Source: Amycolatopsis coloradensis (GTDB lineage: Bacteria > Actinomycetota > Actinomycetes > Mycobacteriales > Pseudonocardiaceae). From it: a DNA stretch of 64,000 bases. Of this stretch, positions 1-7,698 are shown piece by piece. Below the pieces are notes generated by a model. That model was given only the letters and a program-made list of their open reading frames with translations. It was not told where the DNA came from and searched no databases. The stretch is taken from assembly GCF_001953865.1 (NCBI RefSeq), contig NZ_MQUQ01000018.1:1-64000 (forward strand), in the 5' to 3' direction. The position numbers and the translations under genes were made by a program. Each line of letters begins with the position of its first letter. Positions within the stretch are counted from its first letter, which is position 1.

Positions 1-43
1 ACGCGACACGGTTACGACGTCAACGTTTCTTGATGAGGCACTA

Positions 44-60
44 GCTGCGTGATTGCGCTC
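44..60 (+). repeat. 17-bp direct repeat, copy 1
   Basis: The 17-mer gctgcgtgattgcgctc occurs here and again, exactly, at 2440-2456. Weak similarity continues for some tens of bases after both copies. It brackets the AlbA_2 gene and the deaminase/immunity pair. Bases 61-263 after it show no convincing gene before the ATG at 264. Confidence 0.5.
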
Positions 61-263
61 GGGACTCCGCTCACGGCAGGGCGCGGCCCGTGCGGTGCCG
101 ATCATGACGCGACTTGCTGACTGGCCTGGTTGCGCGGTGATGGGTTCGCCACAGCGGTCGGCAGCCCGCAGCGCTTGGTGGAGGAGGTCGAGGATCGGTG
201 GGCGGCGGTCGGTTGAATCGATGAGCCAGCAGCAGGAGTCTCGCCTCTGAGTAGGATCTGGCG

Positions 264-1664
264 ATGCCTTACACCGCGCTGCATCGCGCTCTGGGGATGC
301 CGGCGAGCCCACTGACTAACGACATGATTGACGCCGCCGTCCGCGCGCAAATATCCGAAATGGACGATCTTGACTGGAAAAAGTCGTTCCCGGTGGCCAA
401 GGAAATTGCGAAGAGCGACGTTCTGAAAGACATCGCAGCGATGGCCAACAGTGGCGGCGGTGTGATTATCTACGGCGTCGCTGAAGATCAGAAAAAAGCC
501 ACAAGTCGAGTACACGTCGGCGAGGTGACCGAAAACTATGTACGAACTTTCCAGGTGGCGGCGGTTAACCATATTCACCCGCCTGTGCGTAAGATTAAAT
601 TGTTTCCGCTTGGTGACGACCGTGAGCGTGCTCTCGTCGTCGTCGTGCCTTACAGTGTTGACGTCCCGCATCTCATCTATCGCGGTGAGCACTTCGGCGC
701 ACCGATCCGAAATGACGCAGACACTATTTGGATGCGCGAGCCGCAACTCGAACGACTTTACCGAACCCGGCTGGATAATCAACGCAAGGTGCAGCTCCAG
801 CGCGAACGAGAGCTGGAACAGAAACGGCTCCGACTTGAAGAGGACGTCAGTCAAGAACGCCTTCAGCGCGAACAAGAACGTTTTCAACGCGAAAAGGAGC
901 AGGCGCAGCGTCAGCTTGAGGATGATTTCAAGCAAGCGCGCCTCCAGCGCGAACAAGAGCTAGGTCAGGTACAGCGCCTGCTCAAGGAGGCCTTCGATCA
1001 GGCGCGTCTCCAGCGCGTCACTGACCAGCGAGTATGGATGATCGGCGTGGCGCACCCTCGGACGAGCCCGAGTTCCGGCAGCCCGTTGAGCCGGCTCGAT
1101 GCGAACCGCATCGTCGACGGCGCGATTGAGCTCGGCACTAGCATCGCCGGCTCGTCCAAGTACCGCCCCCTCAACAGTGTTTATCCCGCCGTCGGGACCG
1201 GCTTTCGTCGTTGGGTGGCGAGTCCTGGCAGCAGTTCCGAGCCATGGCGGGAAGCGTGGGCGGAAGTGCACTTCGATGGCTCTGTCAGTCTCGCCGCGGT
1301 CATCGGAGGCATGCCGCTCCGGACGAGTTCCGCCGACGACACAACCATCAGCTCACGACGATTCGAATGGTTCGTCGCTGACCTCCTGGCCCTTATCAGG
1401 AAAGCGGCCGAGTCCGGTGACAAGGTGGACTATCAAGTCCGCTTGGGTCTTGAGCACCGGAACCGAGGGCCGATCACTGTCAACCATGTCAACGACGGCG
1501 GTTTCCAACTCGGCAGCGGTCCATCTCGCATCACTCATTTCATTCCCGTGGAAACCACGATCAGAACGACGGTGGCGGACGAGGGCTACCTCGACCAGAT
1601 TCGGCGCGTCGCACTCGATGTCATGAATCAAGCAGGCATATCGCGTCTCGTTTCCATTAAGTGA
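264..1664 (+). CDS. AlbA_2 (Schlafen-type) domain protein with long coiled coil
   Basis: The 466-residue product begins with an AlbA_2/Schlafen-AlbA-like domain (about residues 25-150). It has the typical DWKKSFP entry, a helix, and an AMANSGGGVIIYGV core. A strongly charged coiled coil follows (about 165-260) with repeated LQRE and ARLQRE units rich in Glu, Gln and Arg. The C-terminal 200 residues are a globular domain I do not recognise. AlbA_2 domains occur in putative nucleic-acid-binding or nuclease proteins and in phage-defence settings; no catalytic role can be assigned here. GC content is clearly lower than in the flanking chromosome, consistent with transfer. The ATG is the first good start after the upstream non-coding stretch. 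Confidence 0.8.
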   Translation: MPYTALHRALGMPASPLTNDMIDAAVRAQISEMDDLDWKKSFPVAKEIAKSDVLKDIAAMANSGGGVIIYGVAEDQKKATSRVHVGEVTENYVRTFQVAAVNHIHPPVRKIKLFPLGDDRERALVVVVPYSVDVPHLIYRGEHFGAPIRNDADTIWMREPQLERLYRTRLDNQRKVQLQRERELEQKRLRLEEDVSQERLQREQERFQREKEQAQRQLEDDFKQARLQREQELGQVQRLLKEAFDQARLQRVTDQRVWMIGVAHPRTSPSSGSPLSRLDANRIVDGAIELGTSIAGSSKYRPLNSVYPAVGTGFRRWVASPGSSSEPWREAWAEVHFDGSVSLAAVIGGMPLRTSSADDTTISSRRFEWFVADLLALIRKAAESGDKVDYQVRLGLEHRNRGPITVNHVNDGGFQLGSGPSRITHFIPVETTIRTTVADEGYLDQIRRVALDVMNQAGISRLVSIK

Positions 1665-1731
1665 GCGGACGACTTACGCGAGTATGACGAGGGCCCAGTC
1701 GCGCGGGCACGTCAGGATGTAGCAGCCGCCG

Positions 1732-2019
1732 GTGACCAGCGGACGGGACGACCGCACGGACCGTGTGAACGAGATCGTGAAGGAGGCCGGGTGCCCGTTC
1801 GTGCCGCTGACGGCCGCCGCGGACGTGGAACTCAAGATCGCCGCCGAGATGCGCGACAGCGGGATCACGGACGCCACGGTGGTCATCAACAACGTGCCCT
1901 GCAAGGGCCAGGCATGCTGTGACGATCTGCTGGGCGTGGTGCTGCCAGAGGGCAGCACGCTGACGGTCCACGGGACGGGCGGGTTCACGACGGTGTATCG
2001 GGGACATAAGCAGTGGTGA
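1732..2019 (+). pseudogene. C-terminal fragment of DddA/SCP1.201-like deaminase toxin
   Basis: The 95-residue frame reads from TSGRDDRTDRVNEI through DVELKIAAEM and INNVPCKGQACCDDLL to LPEGSTLTVHG. This is the order of the second half of the SCP1.201/DddA cytidine-deaminase toxin fold. A stop codon at 1720-1722 closes the frame just upstream, so the N-terminal part of the domain and any secretion or delivery region are missing. The catalytic HxE motif is DVE here (D31, E33), a single-base change from His. The cysteines expected to bind zinc (C57 and C62 or C63) remain. The stop overlaps the start of the immunity-type gene downstream. It is probably an inactive toxin tip left by recombination, though a small functional protein from the GTG at 1732 cannot be excluded. 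Confidence 0.6.
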
Positions 2020-2627
2020 CGTTCGATGCCTGGTTCGACCCAGGTCAGCGGGAACCCCTCGCGGTGAGCACGCCCACGGAGGTGGACGAGCTGCTGGACC
2101 GGATGGTGGCCGAGGCCGAGTCGCCGGAGGTCGAGGTGGGCTTGGTGGCCCTGATCGACCACCGAGACGAGGACGGCTGGTCGATCCTTCAGTTCGGTGT
2201 GCGCGCGGCGGCTACCACGTGCGGGTTTGTCGGCTACGCGGGCAAGGACGAGACGAGCGTGATCAGCACGTCGGGCGGAACATCGCCGGAGCCGGTGGCC
2301 TACGACTACCAGTCCCACGAGCGCGAGGTTCCGAGCAACGCGGAGATCTCAATGGTAGATGTCCGGCAAGCGGTCCACGACTATGTGGCCTCGGGCGGTG
2401 TCCGGCCCACTGGGGTGCGGTGGCGGGAAGTCTTCACTTGCTGCGTGATTGCGCTCTGCATCCCGCCGACGGGGTGTGGTTCGCGCGGTGTTCCAGTCGG
2501 AGGCAAGCTGTTGGAGTCGGTGCCAGGGGCTGGGGTTGGATACTCCGCGGGCGACGAGCGCCGCAGGTCGAACTTCGGCTCTGCTCTCTGGATTCTCTGT
2601 GTTGTGTCCTGGTCTCGGCACTACTGA
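2016..2627 (+). CDS. Imm1-family immunity protein with extended tail
   Basis: The first ~140 residues have the Imm1 pattern. VDELLDRMVAEAES comes near the start, then VALIDH, FGV and GFVGYAG strands, and VDVRQAVHDYVASGGVRPTGVRW at the end, which matches the usual C-terminus of the family. Imm1 proteins neutralise deaminase toxins of the DddA/SCP1.201 type, and this gene directly follows such a toxin fragment with a GTGA overlap at 2016-2019 (an earlier in-frame GTG lies at 2013). After about position 2440 the frame runs into the second copy of a 17-bp repeat and a Cys- and Gly-rich tail unlike the family. The natural C-terminus may therefore have been replaced by recombination. Confidence 0.6.
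   Translation: MTFDAWFDPGQREPLAVSTPTEVDELLDRMVAEAESPEVEVGLVALIDHRDEDGWSILQFGVRAAATTCGFVGYAGKDETSVISTSGGTSPEPVAYDYQSHEREVPSNAEISMVDVRQAVHDYVASGGVRPTGVRWREVFTCCVIALCIPPTGCGSRGVPVGGKLLESVPGAGVGYSAGDERRRSNFGSALWILCVVSWSRHY
2440..2456 (+). repeat. 17-bp direct repeat, copy 2
   Basis: Exact second copy of gctgcgtgattgcgctc (first copy at 44-60). It lies where the Imm1 gene stops resembling its family, so it may mark a recombination junction. Confidence 0.5.
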
Positions 2628-2677
2628 CATGTCGGTAGGGTGTGCTGCCTAGCGGATGGAGAGGGCGGGCTCAGGCA

Positions 2678-3016
2678 GTGACCTGGTGGCAGATCGGTGT
2701 GACCGCCCTGGTCGGCATCCTCGCGACCTCGGGCGCCTTCCTGGGGGCGCGCCTTGGTGTGCGGGCGAATGACCGGGCGACTGAGCAGCGGGAGCGGGCG
2801 GCGCGTCGCGAGGAATGGTGGCGCCGGTTCACCTGGGCCGCAGAGCTAGCTCTCGACGAGTCAGCGGTGAAGCGTACAGCCGGGCTGAGTCTTATGATGA
2901 AACTGGCCAGATCAGAGCTCGCGGAGCAGGACGAGTATCGGCTGCTCGATGTGTTCCACCAGCGTGTGCTCGGCGACATACTGAACTCGGCAGAGAAGAC
3001 GGGGCAGGGCGAATGA
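2678..3016 (+). CDS. Small single-pass membrane protein, unknown function
   Basis: From the GTG at 2678 the product is about 112 residues. A transmembrane helix lies near the N-terminus (TWWQIGVTALVGILATSGAFLGA), followed by a highly charged region rich in Arg and Glu and a helical C-terminal part. An in-frame GTG at 2642 is an alternative start. I prefer 2678 because it puts the hydrophobic segment at the N-terminus. The stop overlaps the ATG of the response regulator (ATGA at 3013-3016), so the two are co-translated. I recognise no family. A membrane partner for the regulator is possible but inferred only from the overlap. Confidence 0.55.
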   Translation: MTWWQIGVTALVGILATSGAFLGARLGVRANDRATEQRERAARREEWWRRFTWAAELALDESAVKRTAGLSLMMKLARSELAEQDEYRLLDVFHQRVLGDILNSAEKTGQGE

Positions 3017-3915
3017 CTCGATCGCGTCGCGTAACCGAGGAGCAGATCGCTGCCGCGCAACTACGTCTGCTTCTGGACGAGAAACAGGGACGAGTGGCGC
3101 CGGAAATTGTCCGGGCGATCGCGAACTCGCTGCCTGGCGACGAGATCGTCGATACGAACCCTGTTGCTCGTGACTCATCGGAGAGCGCCGTCGAGACAGG
3201 GGTCACAGCTGCCGCTGTGGACGCAAACCAGCTGGACCGGCAGGTAACCGTCGCGATCATCGCAGACCATGAGGTCGCGATCGACGGCGTTCGGGCATGG
3301 GTGGACCGTGATCCAGGCAGGCGGGTACGGATCGTGGCGAGCGGGGCAGACGTCGACGAAGTCCTTGCCGGCCCCGGCGGCACCGCCGACGTCCTGCTAG
3401 TCGACCTGAATCTGCGAGGCACGCTTATCGTCGACCGGATCGCTGGTCTCACCGGGGCGGGACACCGGGTGGTGGTGTTTTCCGCTCACTCCGAGCCAGA
3501 GTACGTGCTCGCGGTACTCGACGCGGGCGCGGAATTCCTGGATAAAGACGGGAGCCGCGAGCACTGCGTGGAGACGATCGTCGCCGCCGCTACCGACCGC
3601 CCCTACGTTACTCCCACGACAGCCGGCGCGATGATCGCCGACGCCCGACCGTTGCGGCCTGCACTGTCCAAGCAAGAACTCGCCGTGCTCAAGTACTGGT
3701 TCCAAGGCATGTCGGAAGCCTCGGTAGGAGCCAGGATGAGCATCAGCGAGGCAACGGTCCGGCAGTACATCGACCGGGCCCGAACCAAATACGCTGCGGT
3801 CGGCCGCCGAGCATCGACCAAGGAAGCCCTGCTCGCCCGCGCTATCCAGGATGGACTCATCAGAGCGGCCGACATCACCGAGTATCGGTCGAGAGCCATC
3901 AGGCCCGAAAGCTGA
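3013..3915 (+). CDS. NarL/LuxR-type response regulator
   Basis: The 300-residue product has an unusual ~75-residue charged N-terminal extension. A receiver-like domain follows (about 77-190) with VLLVDLN holding the likely phospho-acceptor D131 and a VVFSAHSEPEYV strand. A LuxR-type helix-turn-helix comes next (about 215-280), with LSKQELAVLKYW and SEATVRQYIDRARTKY. This makes it a transcription regulator of the NarL class. No histidine kinase is next to it. The upstream membrane gene overlaps its start. The acidic pocket after the first strand is only partly conserved (IIADHE), so phosphorylation is not certain. Confidence 0.8.
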   Translation: MTRSRRVTEEQIAAAQLRLLLDEKQGRVAPEIVRAIANSLPGDEIVDTNPVARDSSESAVETGVTAAAVDANQLDRQVTVAIIADHEVAIDGVRAWVDRDPGRRVRIVASGADVDEVLAGPGGTADVLLVDLNLRGTLIVDRIAGLTGAGHRVVVFSAHSEPEYVLAVLDAGAEFLDKDGSREHCVETIVAAATDRPYVTPTTAGAMIADARPLRPALSKQELAVLKYWFQGMSEASVGARMSISEATVRQYIDRARTKYAAVGRRASTKEALLARAIQDGLIRAADITEYRSRAIRPES

Positions 3916-4385
3916 CCCGCGAACAACGGAAGATTTCGAAACGGCTGCTGGGCGAACTCGACGGTCCTAAAACGGTAGCTTCGATTCCGTTGTTGAAGGT
4001 CAAACTAATGGGACATACCTCCACGTCAGGCGAGCCGGAGGCCTCGGCGGCCGCTCAGCTGTCTCACTCCAGGCTCGGTCTTGTCGTCGGCGTTCGCGTC
4101 CGGGAACGCTGCGGCAGAGTGCCGAACAATACCTTCGTCGAGATCGGCTAACGACTACCGCGAGGGCATCAGTAGCAGCTGCTGGACCTCGCCTACCCAA
4201 GCGGGTTCCTTCGGAGTCCTGGTTAGCACGCTTGGTCCGTGGCGGTGGTCAGCACCTACTCGGGGTCTCGCGCATCGCCGTCTGCCCGTGTTCGGTCCAT
4301 CAGTCCTCGACTTCGAAATCCTTAACGTTGGCGGAAGGCAGCGAGGACTGGTCGGTCTGGGCGGAGCTGGCCACAGACCATGCTT
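3916..4385. other. Gap without a convincing gene
   Basis: No frame combines a plausible start, ribosome site and recognisable protein. Short coding-like stretches are visible on the plus strand, for example one ending in DWSVWAELATDHAFIDSD at a stop around 4400. They may be remnants of genes destroyed by recombination in the island. Confidence 0.3.
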
Positions 4386-4547
4386 TTATCGACTCTGATT
4401 GATGGTGTTGCGCTTGCGTCTTTGCGCTGCACCGATTGCGCTTAATGCGGTCCCGACAATGCCGACCGCGGCTACCGGCGCAAGTGTCGCCATTGCCACA
4501 ATTGCCGCAGCGAGGATGAGAACCACAAGGGTTGCCCATCTGATCAC
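4386..4547 (-). CDS. Small hydrophobic membrane peptide, possible gene
   Basis: A minus-strand frame from a GTG at 4547 encodes 53 residues: IRW, one long hydrophobic stretch of about 40 residues rich in Ala, Val, Leu and Ile, and a basic tail QRRKRNTINQ. It resembles a one- or two-helix membrane protein with a cytoplasmic tail. It lies downstream of the unknown gene 4645-5325 in the same direction. An intervening 24-codon frame starts at 4652 and overlaps that gene's stop. A stop codon lies a few codons upstream of the chosen start. It is too short to assign by family; the hydrophobic bias is the only evidence. Confidence 0.4.
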   Translation of the reverse strand: MIRWATLVVLILAAAIVAMATLAPVAAVGIVGTALSAIGAAQRRKRNTINQSR

Positions 4548-4644
4548 GGCTAACGCATTCCGTGTGCGCTCTCGATCTTATATCGTATATCCGATAATGC
4601 CGCGCGGACATCCTTTATTGGGGGGCGGTCGCGTAGGTGAAGTG

Positions 4645-5325
4645 TCAGTCATCGCTACTTCTCCTTGGCGACAGTGTCATGGCGCGTATTTCGTATCGAA
4701 GCCACGGTGCCCTGATGAGGACTCGAAGCGAGTGGCGCACCTGTTTCCACCATCCCGAGCCGCTTTCGGCAAGGTCGAAAAGTTCGGAGCGAAATCGTTC
4801 TTCGTAGTCTATGCGACTGCCGATTGGGAGGATTCCAGCTGCGACTTTGGTTAAGCGATAGGACGTTTTCCGCACCTGTTTGTTGACGATGTGATCAATG
4901 AGTTGAGACCTATATGCGCCGTTCGCCTTTTTGGACACCTCATCGGCAAGTTCAAGAAGTGTGTAAAACTCGTGCACAAAGGCGCGGGCGCGTATGCGAC
5001 CCTGAATTGCGGCGTATGCGGGTATCTTGGCTGCTATGCCTTCCAGTTCATGAGAAATTCCTCTAAGGGCATAGCAGGCGGAACTTAGCTCACCGACGAA
5101 TATTTCAGTATCGAAATCCTTGTTGCTGGTAGACGACGGTCCTTCGATGGGTTCATTGAAGCCAAAGTTCAATCCGTATTCCCGGCTAAGGATCTCGGCT
5201 TGATTGTAAGCAATCTCACTGTTGCGTTTTAGTTCCTTGACTGGACCCTGAATTCCGATTTGACGTCCATTGAAGGCGGCGATTTTGCATAGGCGATCTA
5301 GAGTGGCAGCGATTGTGTCGATCAT
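4645..5325 (-). CDS. Uncharacterised 226-residue protein in PadR operon
   Basis: The product is largely helical, with no signal peptide and no family I recognise. Features include an N-terminal helix MIDTIAATLDRLCKIAAFN, a mid-protein region FVGELSSACYALRGISHELEGI, and a basic C-terminus. Its ATG overlaps the stop of the PadR gene (ATGA on the minus strand at 5322-5325), so it is translated with the regulator and is probably under the same palindromic operator. GC is lower than in the chromosome around it. A role as effector or partner of a regulated cassette is inference from the operon only. Confidence 0.6.
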   Translation of the reverse strand: MIDTIAATLDRLCKIAAFNGRQIGIQGPVKELKRNSEIAYNQAEILSREYGLNFGFNEPIEGPSSTSNKDFDTEIFVGELSSACYALRGISHELEGIAAKIPAYAAIQGRIRARAFVHEFYTLLELADEVSKKANGAYRSQLIDHIVNKQVRKTSYRLTKVAAGILPIGSRIDYEERFRSELFDLAESGSGWWKQVRHSLRVLIRAPWLRYEIRAMTLSPRRSSDD

Positions 5326-5651
5326 GCGCCACCGGCCATGCCTGGACGCAGGCGCGACAAAGCCTGTGTGGAGGCTTCTGTCCGGCGTAAAGCAGCTTGG
5401 ACGACACCTAAACTATTCGGGTCCAAACTGTAGTAGCGTCGCCGGGGACGCCCCAATTCGCTGGGGTCAATCCGTTCCCAGCGGCTACGCAGCCAACCTG
5501 CCTTCTCTAGCCTGGTCAGGATTGGGTGGATTGTGCCGCTGGGCAGGCCTGCGGCACCGCAGATCTCCAAGCCATACATCTCGCGGGCTGGATCAGCGAC
5601 AAGCTCTCGTAAAACCAGTTGAGTTGGAAGCGTCATCCTTGGGCCAGGCAT
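5322..5651 (-). CDS. PadR-like transcriptional regulator
   Basis: The 109-residue protein is a compact winged helix of the PadR family. It shows TQLVLRELVADPAREMYGLEICGAAGLPSGTIHPILTRLEKAGWLRSRWE, the family's recognition helix and wing, and a short C-terminal helix instead of a long dimerisation domain. It starts at the ATG at 5651, only four bases after a perfect 13-bp inverted repeat, which is almost certainly its own operator. Self-repression of the operon (regulator, unknown 226-residue protein, perhaps the small membrane peptide) is the natural reading. Confidence 0.85.
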   Translation of the reverse strand: MPGPRMTLPTQLVLRELVADPAREMYGLEICGAAGLPSGTIHPILTRLEKAGWLRSRWERIDPSELGRPRRRYYSLDPNSLGVVQAALRRTEASTQALSRLRPGMAGGA

Positions 5652-5655
5652 GCCG

Positions 5656-5684
5656 GTACTCTACCTAGCCCCTAGGTAGAGTAC
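5656..5684. promoter_or_regulatory. Perfect 13-bp inverted repeat, PadR operator
   Basis: Arms gtactctacctag and ctaggtagagtac are separated by ccc. The repeat sits directly in front of the PadR start codon, so transcription probably begins within or beside it and the message may be nearly leaderless. Confidence 0.8.
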
Positions 5685-6140
5685 AAGGATGAATCCCGCC
5701 GCGTGACACGTGCCTTCTGCGGGCGGGCGCCGGTCGCTACCGGTAGTGGCGAACAGCATGAGATTGAAGATCCGGGTGCCGGGGTGCAGGAACACTGGAT
5801 GCCGCAGGTGGTTGACGATCTCCAGGGTCAGCGCGGCGCCCTCGTCCCTGCCGAAGCCGGGGCGATTCTCCACCTCGAGGCGGGCTTCGCCGTCCGCGAG
5901 CAAGGCGGCCGGATTCGCCGGATCGGCACCGTAGCGGTACCGGTTGTGCGCCTTGCCGCCTTCGGTGGTTTCGCGGAACCCGGCCATGTGCAAGCCTTCT
6001 CCGGCGATGATGGTCGAGGCGAATTCCCATCGGTGGCTGTGCGGATTGGATTCGCCGCGCGACGGTTCCGCGGACTCCGGCCAGACGTGGAGCCGGATCC
6101 GGAAATCGGCGGTGGTCGTCGATGGCGGAGTGTCGATCAT
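5661..6140 (-). CDS. Cupin-like protein of unknown function
   Basis: From the ATG at 6140 the product is 159 residues. It has a beta-strand-rich core FRIRLHVWPES, then NPHSHRWEFASTIIAGEGLHM, a pattern with His residues and a Trp-Glu like that of small cupin or cysteine-dioxygenase-fold proteins. The C-terminal third after about residue 110 looks less like the family and runs to a stop inside the palindrome of the PadR operator. The end may therefore be altered. Its start overlaps the stop of an upstream gene remnant (ATGA at 6137-6140), pointing to a former two-gene operon. The function is not known to me. Confidence 0.5.
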   Translation of the reverse strand: MIDTPPSTTTADFRIRLHVWPESAEPSRGESNPHSHRWEFASTIIAGEGLHMAGFRETTEGGKAHNRYRYGADPANPAALLADGEARLEVENRPGFGRDEGAALTLEIVNHLRHPVFLHPGTRIFNLMLFATTGSDRRPPAEGTCHAAGFILVLYLGAR

Positions 6141-6325
6141 GAAGTCGTACCTGGGGTTCCTGGAGGGCTGAGCGGGGGCGCGGCGACGGCGAGCGCGGCC
6201 GCGCGGAGGGAGGTGACGGCGTCGAGCGTCTGCCAGATGGGTAGATCCCCGCTTCCCCAGGCCCACAGCCCTTGTTCGGCGTCGTAGCGCTCCCAGAGGG
6301 TTCCGAGCGCCCGGTTGAGCCGGGG
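6137..6325 (-). pseudogene. C-terminal remnant of an upstream operon gene
   Basis: The last ~60 codons read LPLPRLNRALGTLWERYD, then GLWAWGSGDLPIWQTLDAVTSLRAAALA. This is a well-formed protein end with a Trp/Gly-rich motif. Upstream of about 6325 the frame turns into low-complexity text with no start or ribosome site, so the 5' part of the gene is gone. The break faces the recombinase gene, which suggests integration or deletion removed it. I do not recognise the family securely. Confidence 0.45.
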
Positions 6326-6481
6326 GAGTGGCAGAAGCGGGGAGGTGGCGTCGATATGGGCGCTCCGGCTGACGTGAACTGGAAAGGACCGGGCACAGCG
6401 CCCGACGGAGCCCTCGGATAGTCCTTGGATAGCTGCTGGTTCGAACACCGCCCTTGGGACGACCTTGGAGCGCCCAGGGGG

Positions 6482-6528
6482 AGACCTGGATCAGGCCAGA
6501 CCCCATCGAGTCCAGGGGAAGACCTGGA
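6482..6528. repeat. Short direct repeats upstream of recombinase module end
   Basis: The 9-mer agacctgga occurs at 6482-6490 and 6520-6528 in the gap between the operon remnant and the recombinase stop. They could be arm-type binding sites or attachment-site parts of the recombinase, but two 9-mers are weak evidence. Confidence 0.25.
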
Positions 6529-6627
6529 ACCGTCCACATACGGGCAGAGGCTGGACACAGGTGCATCCAGCGAGCTGCCAATGCATGGCTTGAGCCGGAT
6601 TTGCTCGTGGAGGGGAACGTGCGCTGG

Positions 6628-7698
6628 TCAGTCGATGCGAGTTGTGGCCAGGGGGTGCGGTTCACCGGTGAGAGCCTCCAAAGCCCTCGCGATTTCCTGC
6701 AGAGTGGCCTTGTCGTAGACGCCGATGGTGCCGTCGTGGTTCGTGCTGGCCTTACTGGAGTGGCCGGCGTAGCCGGAGGCGACGGCGCGGCCGAAGGCGC
6801 GGGAGACCCAGGTGAGAGTGGTGTGGCGCAACCAGTGTGTGGAGACGTCCTGGGTGTAGATCCAGGGGAGGTGGCGTCCGAGTCTGTCCCACAGGTGGTC
6901 ATAGCGGCGGCTGGTGATGGGTTGGCCGCTGCGGTAGCGGAAGAGTTGTTTGTGAGGCTCGACGGAATGGCGGTCCTTGGCGTGCGACCGCAGGTGCCGC
7001 ATGAGAGTGGGGGATACGGGTTGCCAGCGGTGTTTGCTGCCTTTCTCCCGCAGGTAGACCAAGCACTGTTCTGCATCGAGGTCTTGAGGCCGAAGGTTGA
7101 GACCCCCTTGGCGACGAGCTGCTGTTTCAGTATGAAAGCGCAGGAGAAGAGCATCGAGTTCCGGGTCATTGCCAGTGGTGGCGGCGTAGTGGTTGATACT
7201 CACCAGTTGATCGGGTGGCAAGGCGTACCGGGGAGAGTCGGCACGGCGGGGCTTGTCGACCTTGGATGCGGGGTTGTCGTGGTGATCGATGAGGTCGTCG
7301 GCTTCGGCGTGCCGATAGAGGCAACGCATGGCGGCGATGAAATTCTCCACGGCGCTGGTGCCACCGCGGGCGTTGCGGCGTCCACGTTGCTCGGCCTGGG
7401 CCTTGATGACCTGGCTGAAGGCTTTGATCTCGGACGGGGAGGGTTCATCGATGCCGCGTGTGCCCCAGCGATCCACTACGTAGTTCCAGTAGGGCTGGTA
7501 GGTCTTGCGCGTGCCGGGCGAGACGGCATCGGACACGACGGGCACGTAGACCGCGAATGTCGGCGCGGGCGGGCGCGGGGCGGCGGTGTCCAGCAAGTCG
7601 GCGGGCGTGATACCTAGGCTGGAGAGCAGTAGCCGGGCCGCGTCCAGATTGGCCGCCCGATCCTGCCCTGCGCCGAACGGCGGAGAGGTCAGGGTCAC
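6628..7698 (-). CDS. Tyrosine recombinase (integrase)
   Basis: The 356-residue product has an N-terminal SAM-like core-binding region (about 60-145). The catalytic domain carries the expected residues: Arg at 195/196 (ETAARRQGG), Lys around 219-222, HWLRH (H288, R291), YAGH (H313) and the nucleophile Tyr at 328 (IGVYDKA). All active-site positions appear present, so it is probably active. The GTG start overlaps the stop of the AbrB-like gene (GTGA). It lies 0.65 kb from a tRNA-Leu gene, the likely attachment site, and would catalyse integration or excision of the element. Confidence 0.9.
   Translation of the reverse strand: MTLTSPPFGAGQDRAANLDAARLLLSSLGITPADLLDTAAPRPPAPTFAVYVPVVSDAVSPGTRKTYQPYWNYVVDRWGTRGIDEPSPSEIKAFSQVIKAQAEQRGRRNARGGTSAVENFIAAMRCLYRHAEADDLIDHHDNPASKVDKPRRADSPRYALPPDQLVSINHYAATTGNDPELDALLLRFHTETAARRQGGLNLRPQDLDAEQCLVYLREKGSKHRWQPVSPTLMRHLRSHAKDRHSVEPHKQLFRYRSGQPITSRRYDHLWDRLGRHLPWIYTQDVSTHWLRHTTLTWVSRAFGRAVASGYAGHSSKASTNHDGTIGVYDKATLQEIARALEALTGEPHPLATTRID

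Noticed and set aside
6430..6470. ggttcgaac resembling a tRNA T-loop near the recombinase
   Set aside because: No pairing T-stem, acceptor arm or anticodon arm around it, and no match to the tRNA-Leu 3' end.
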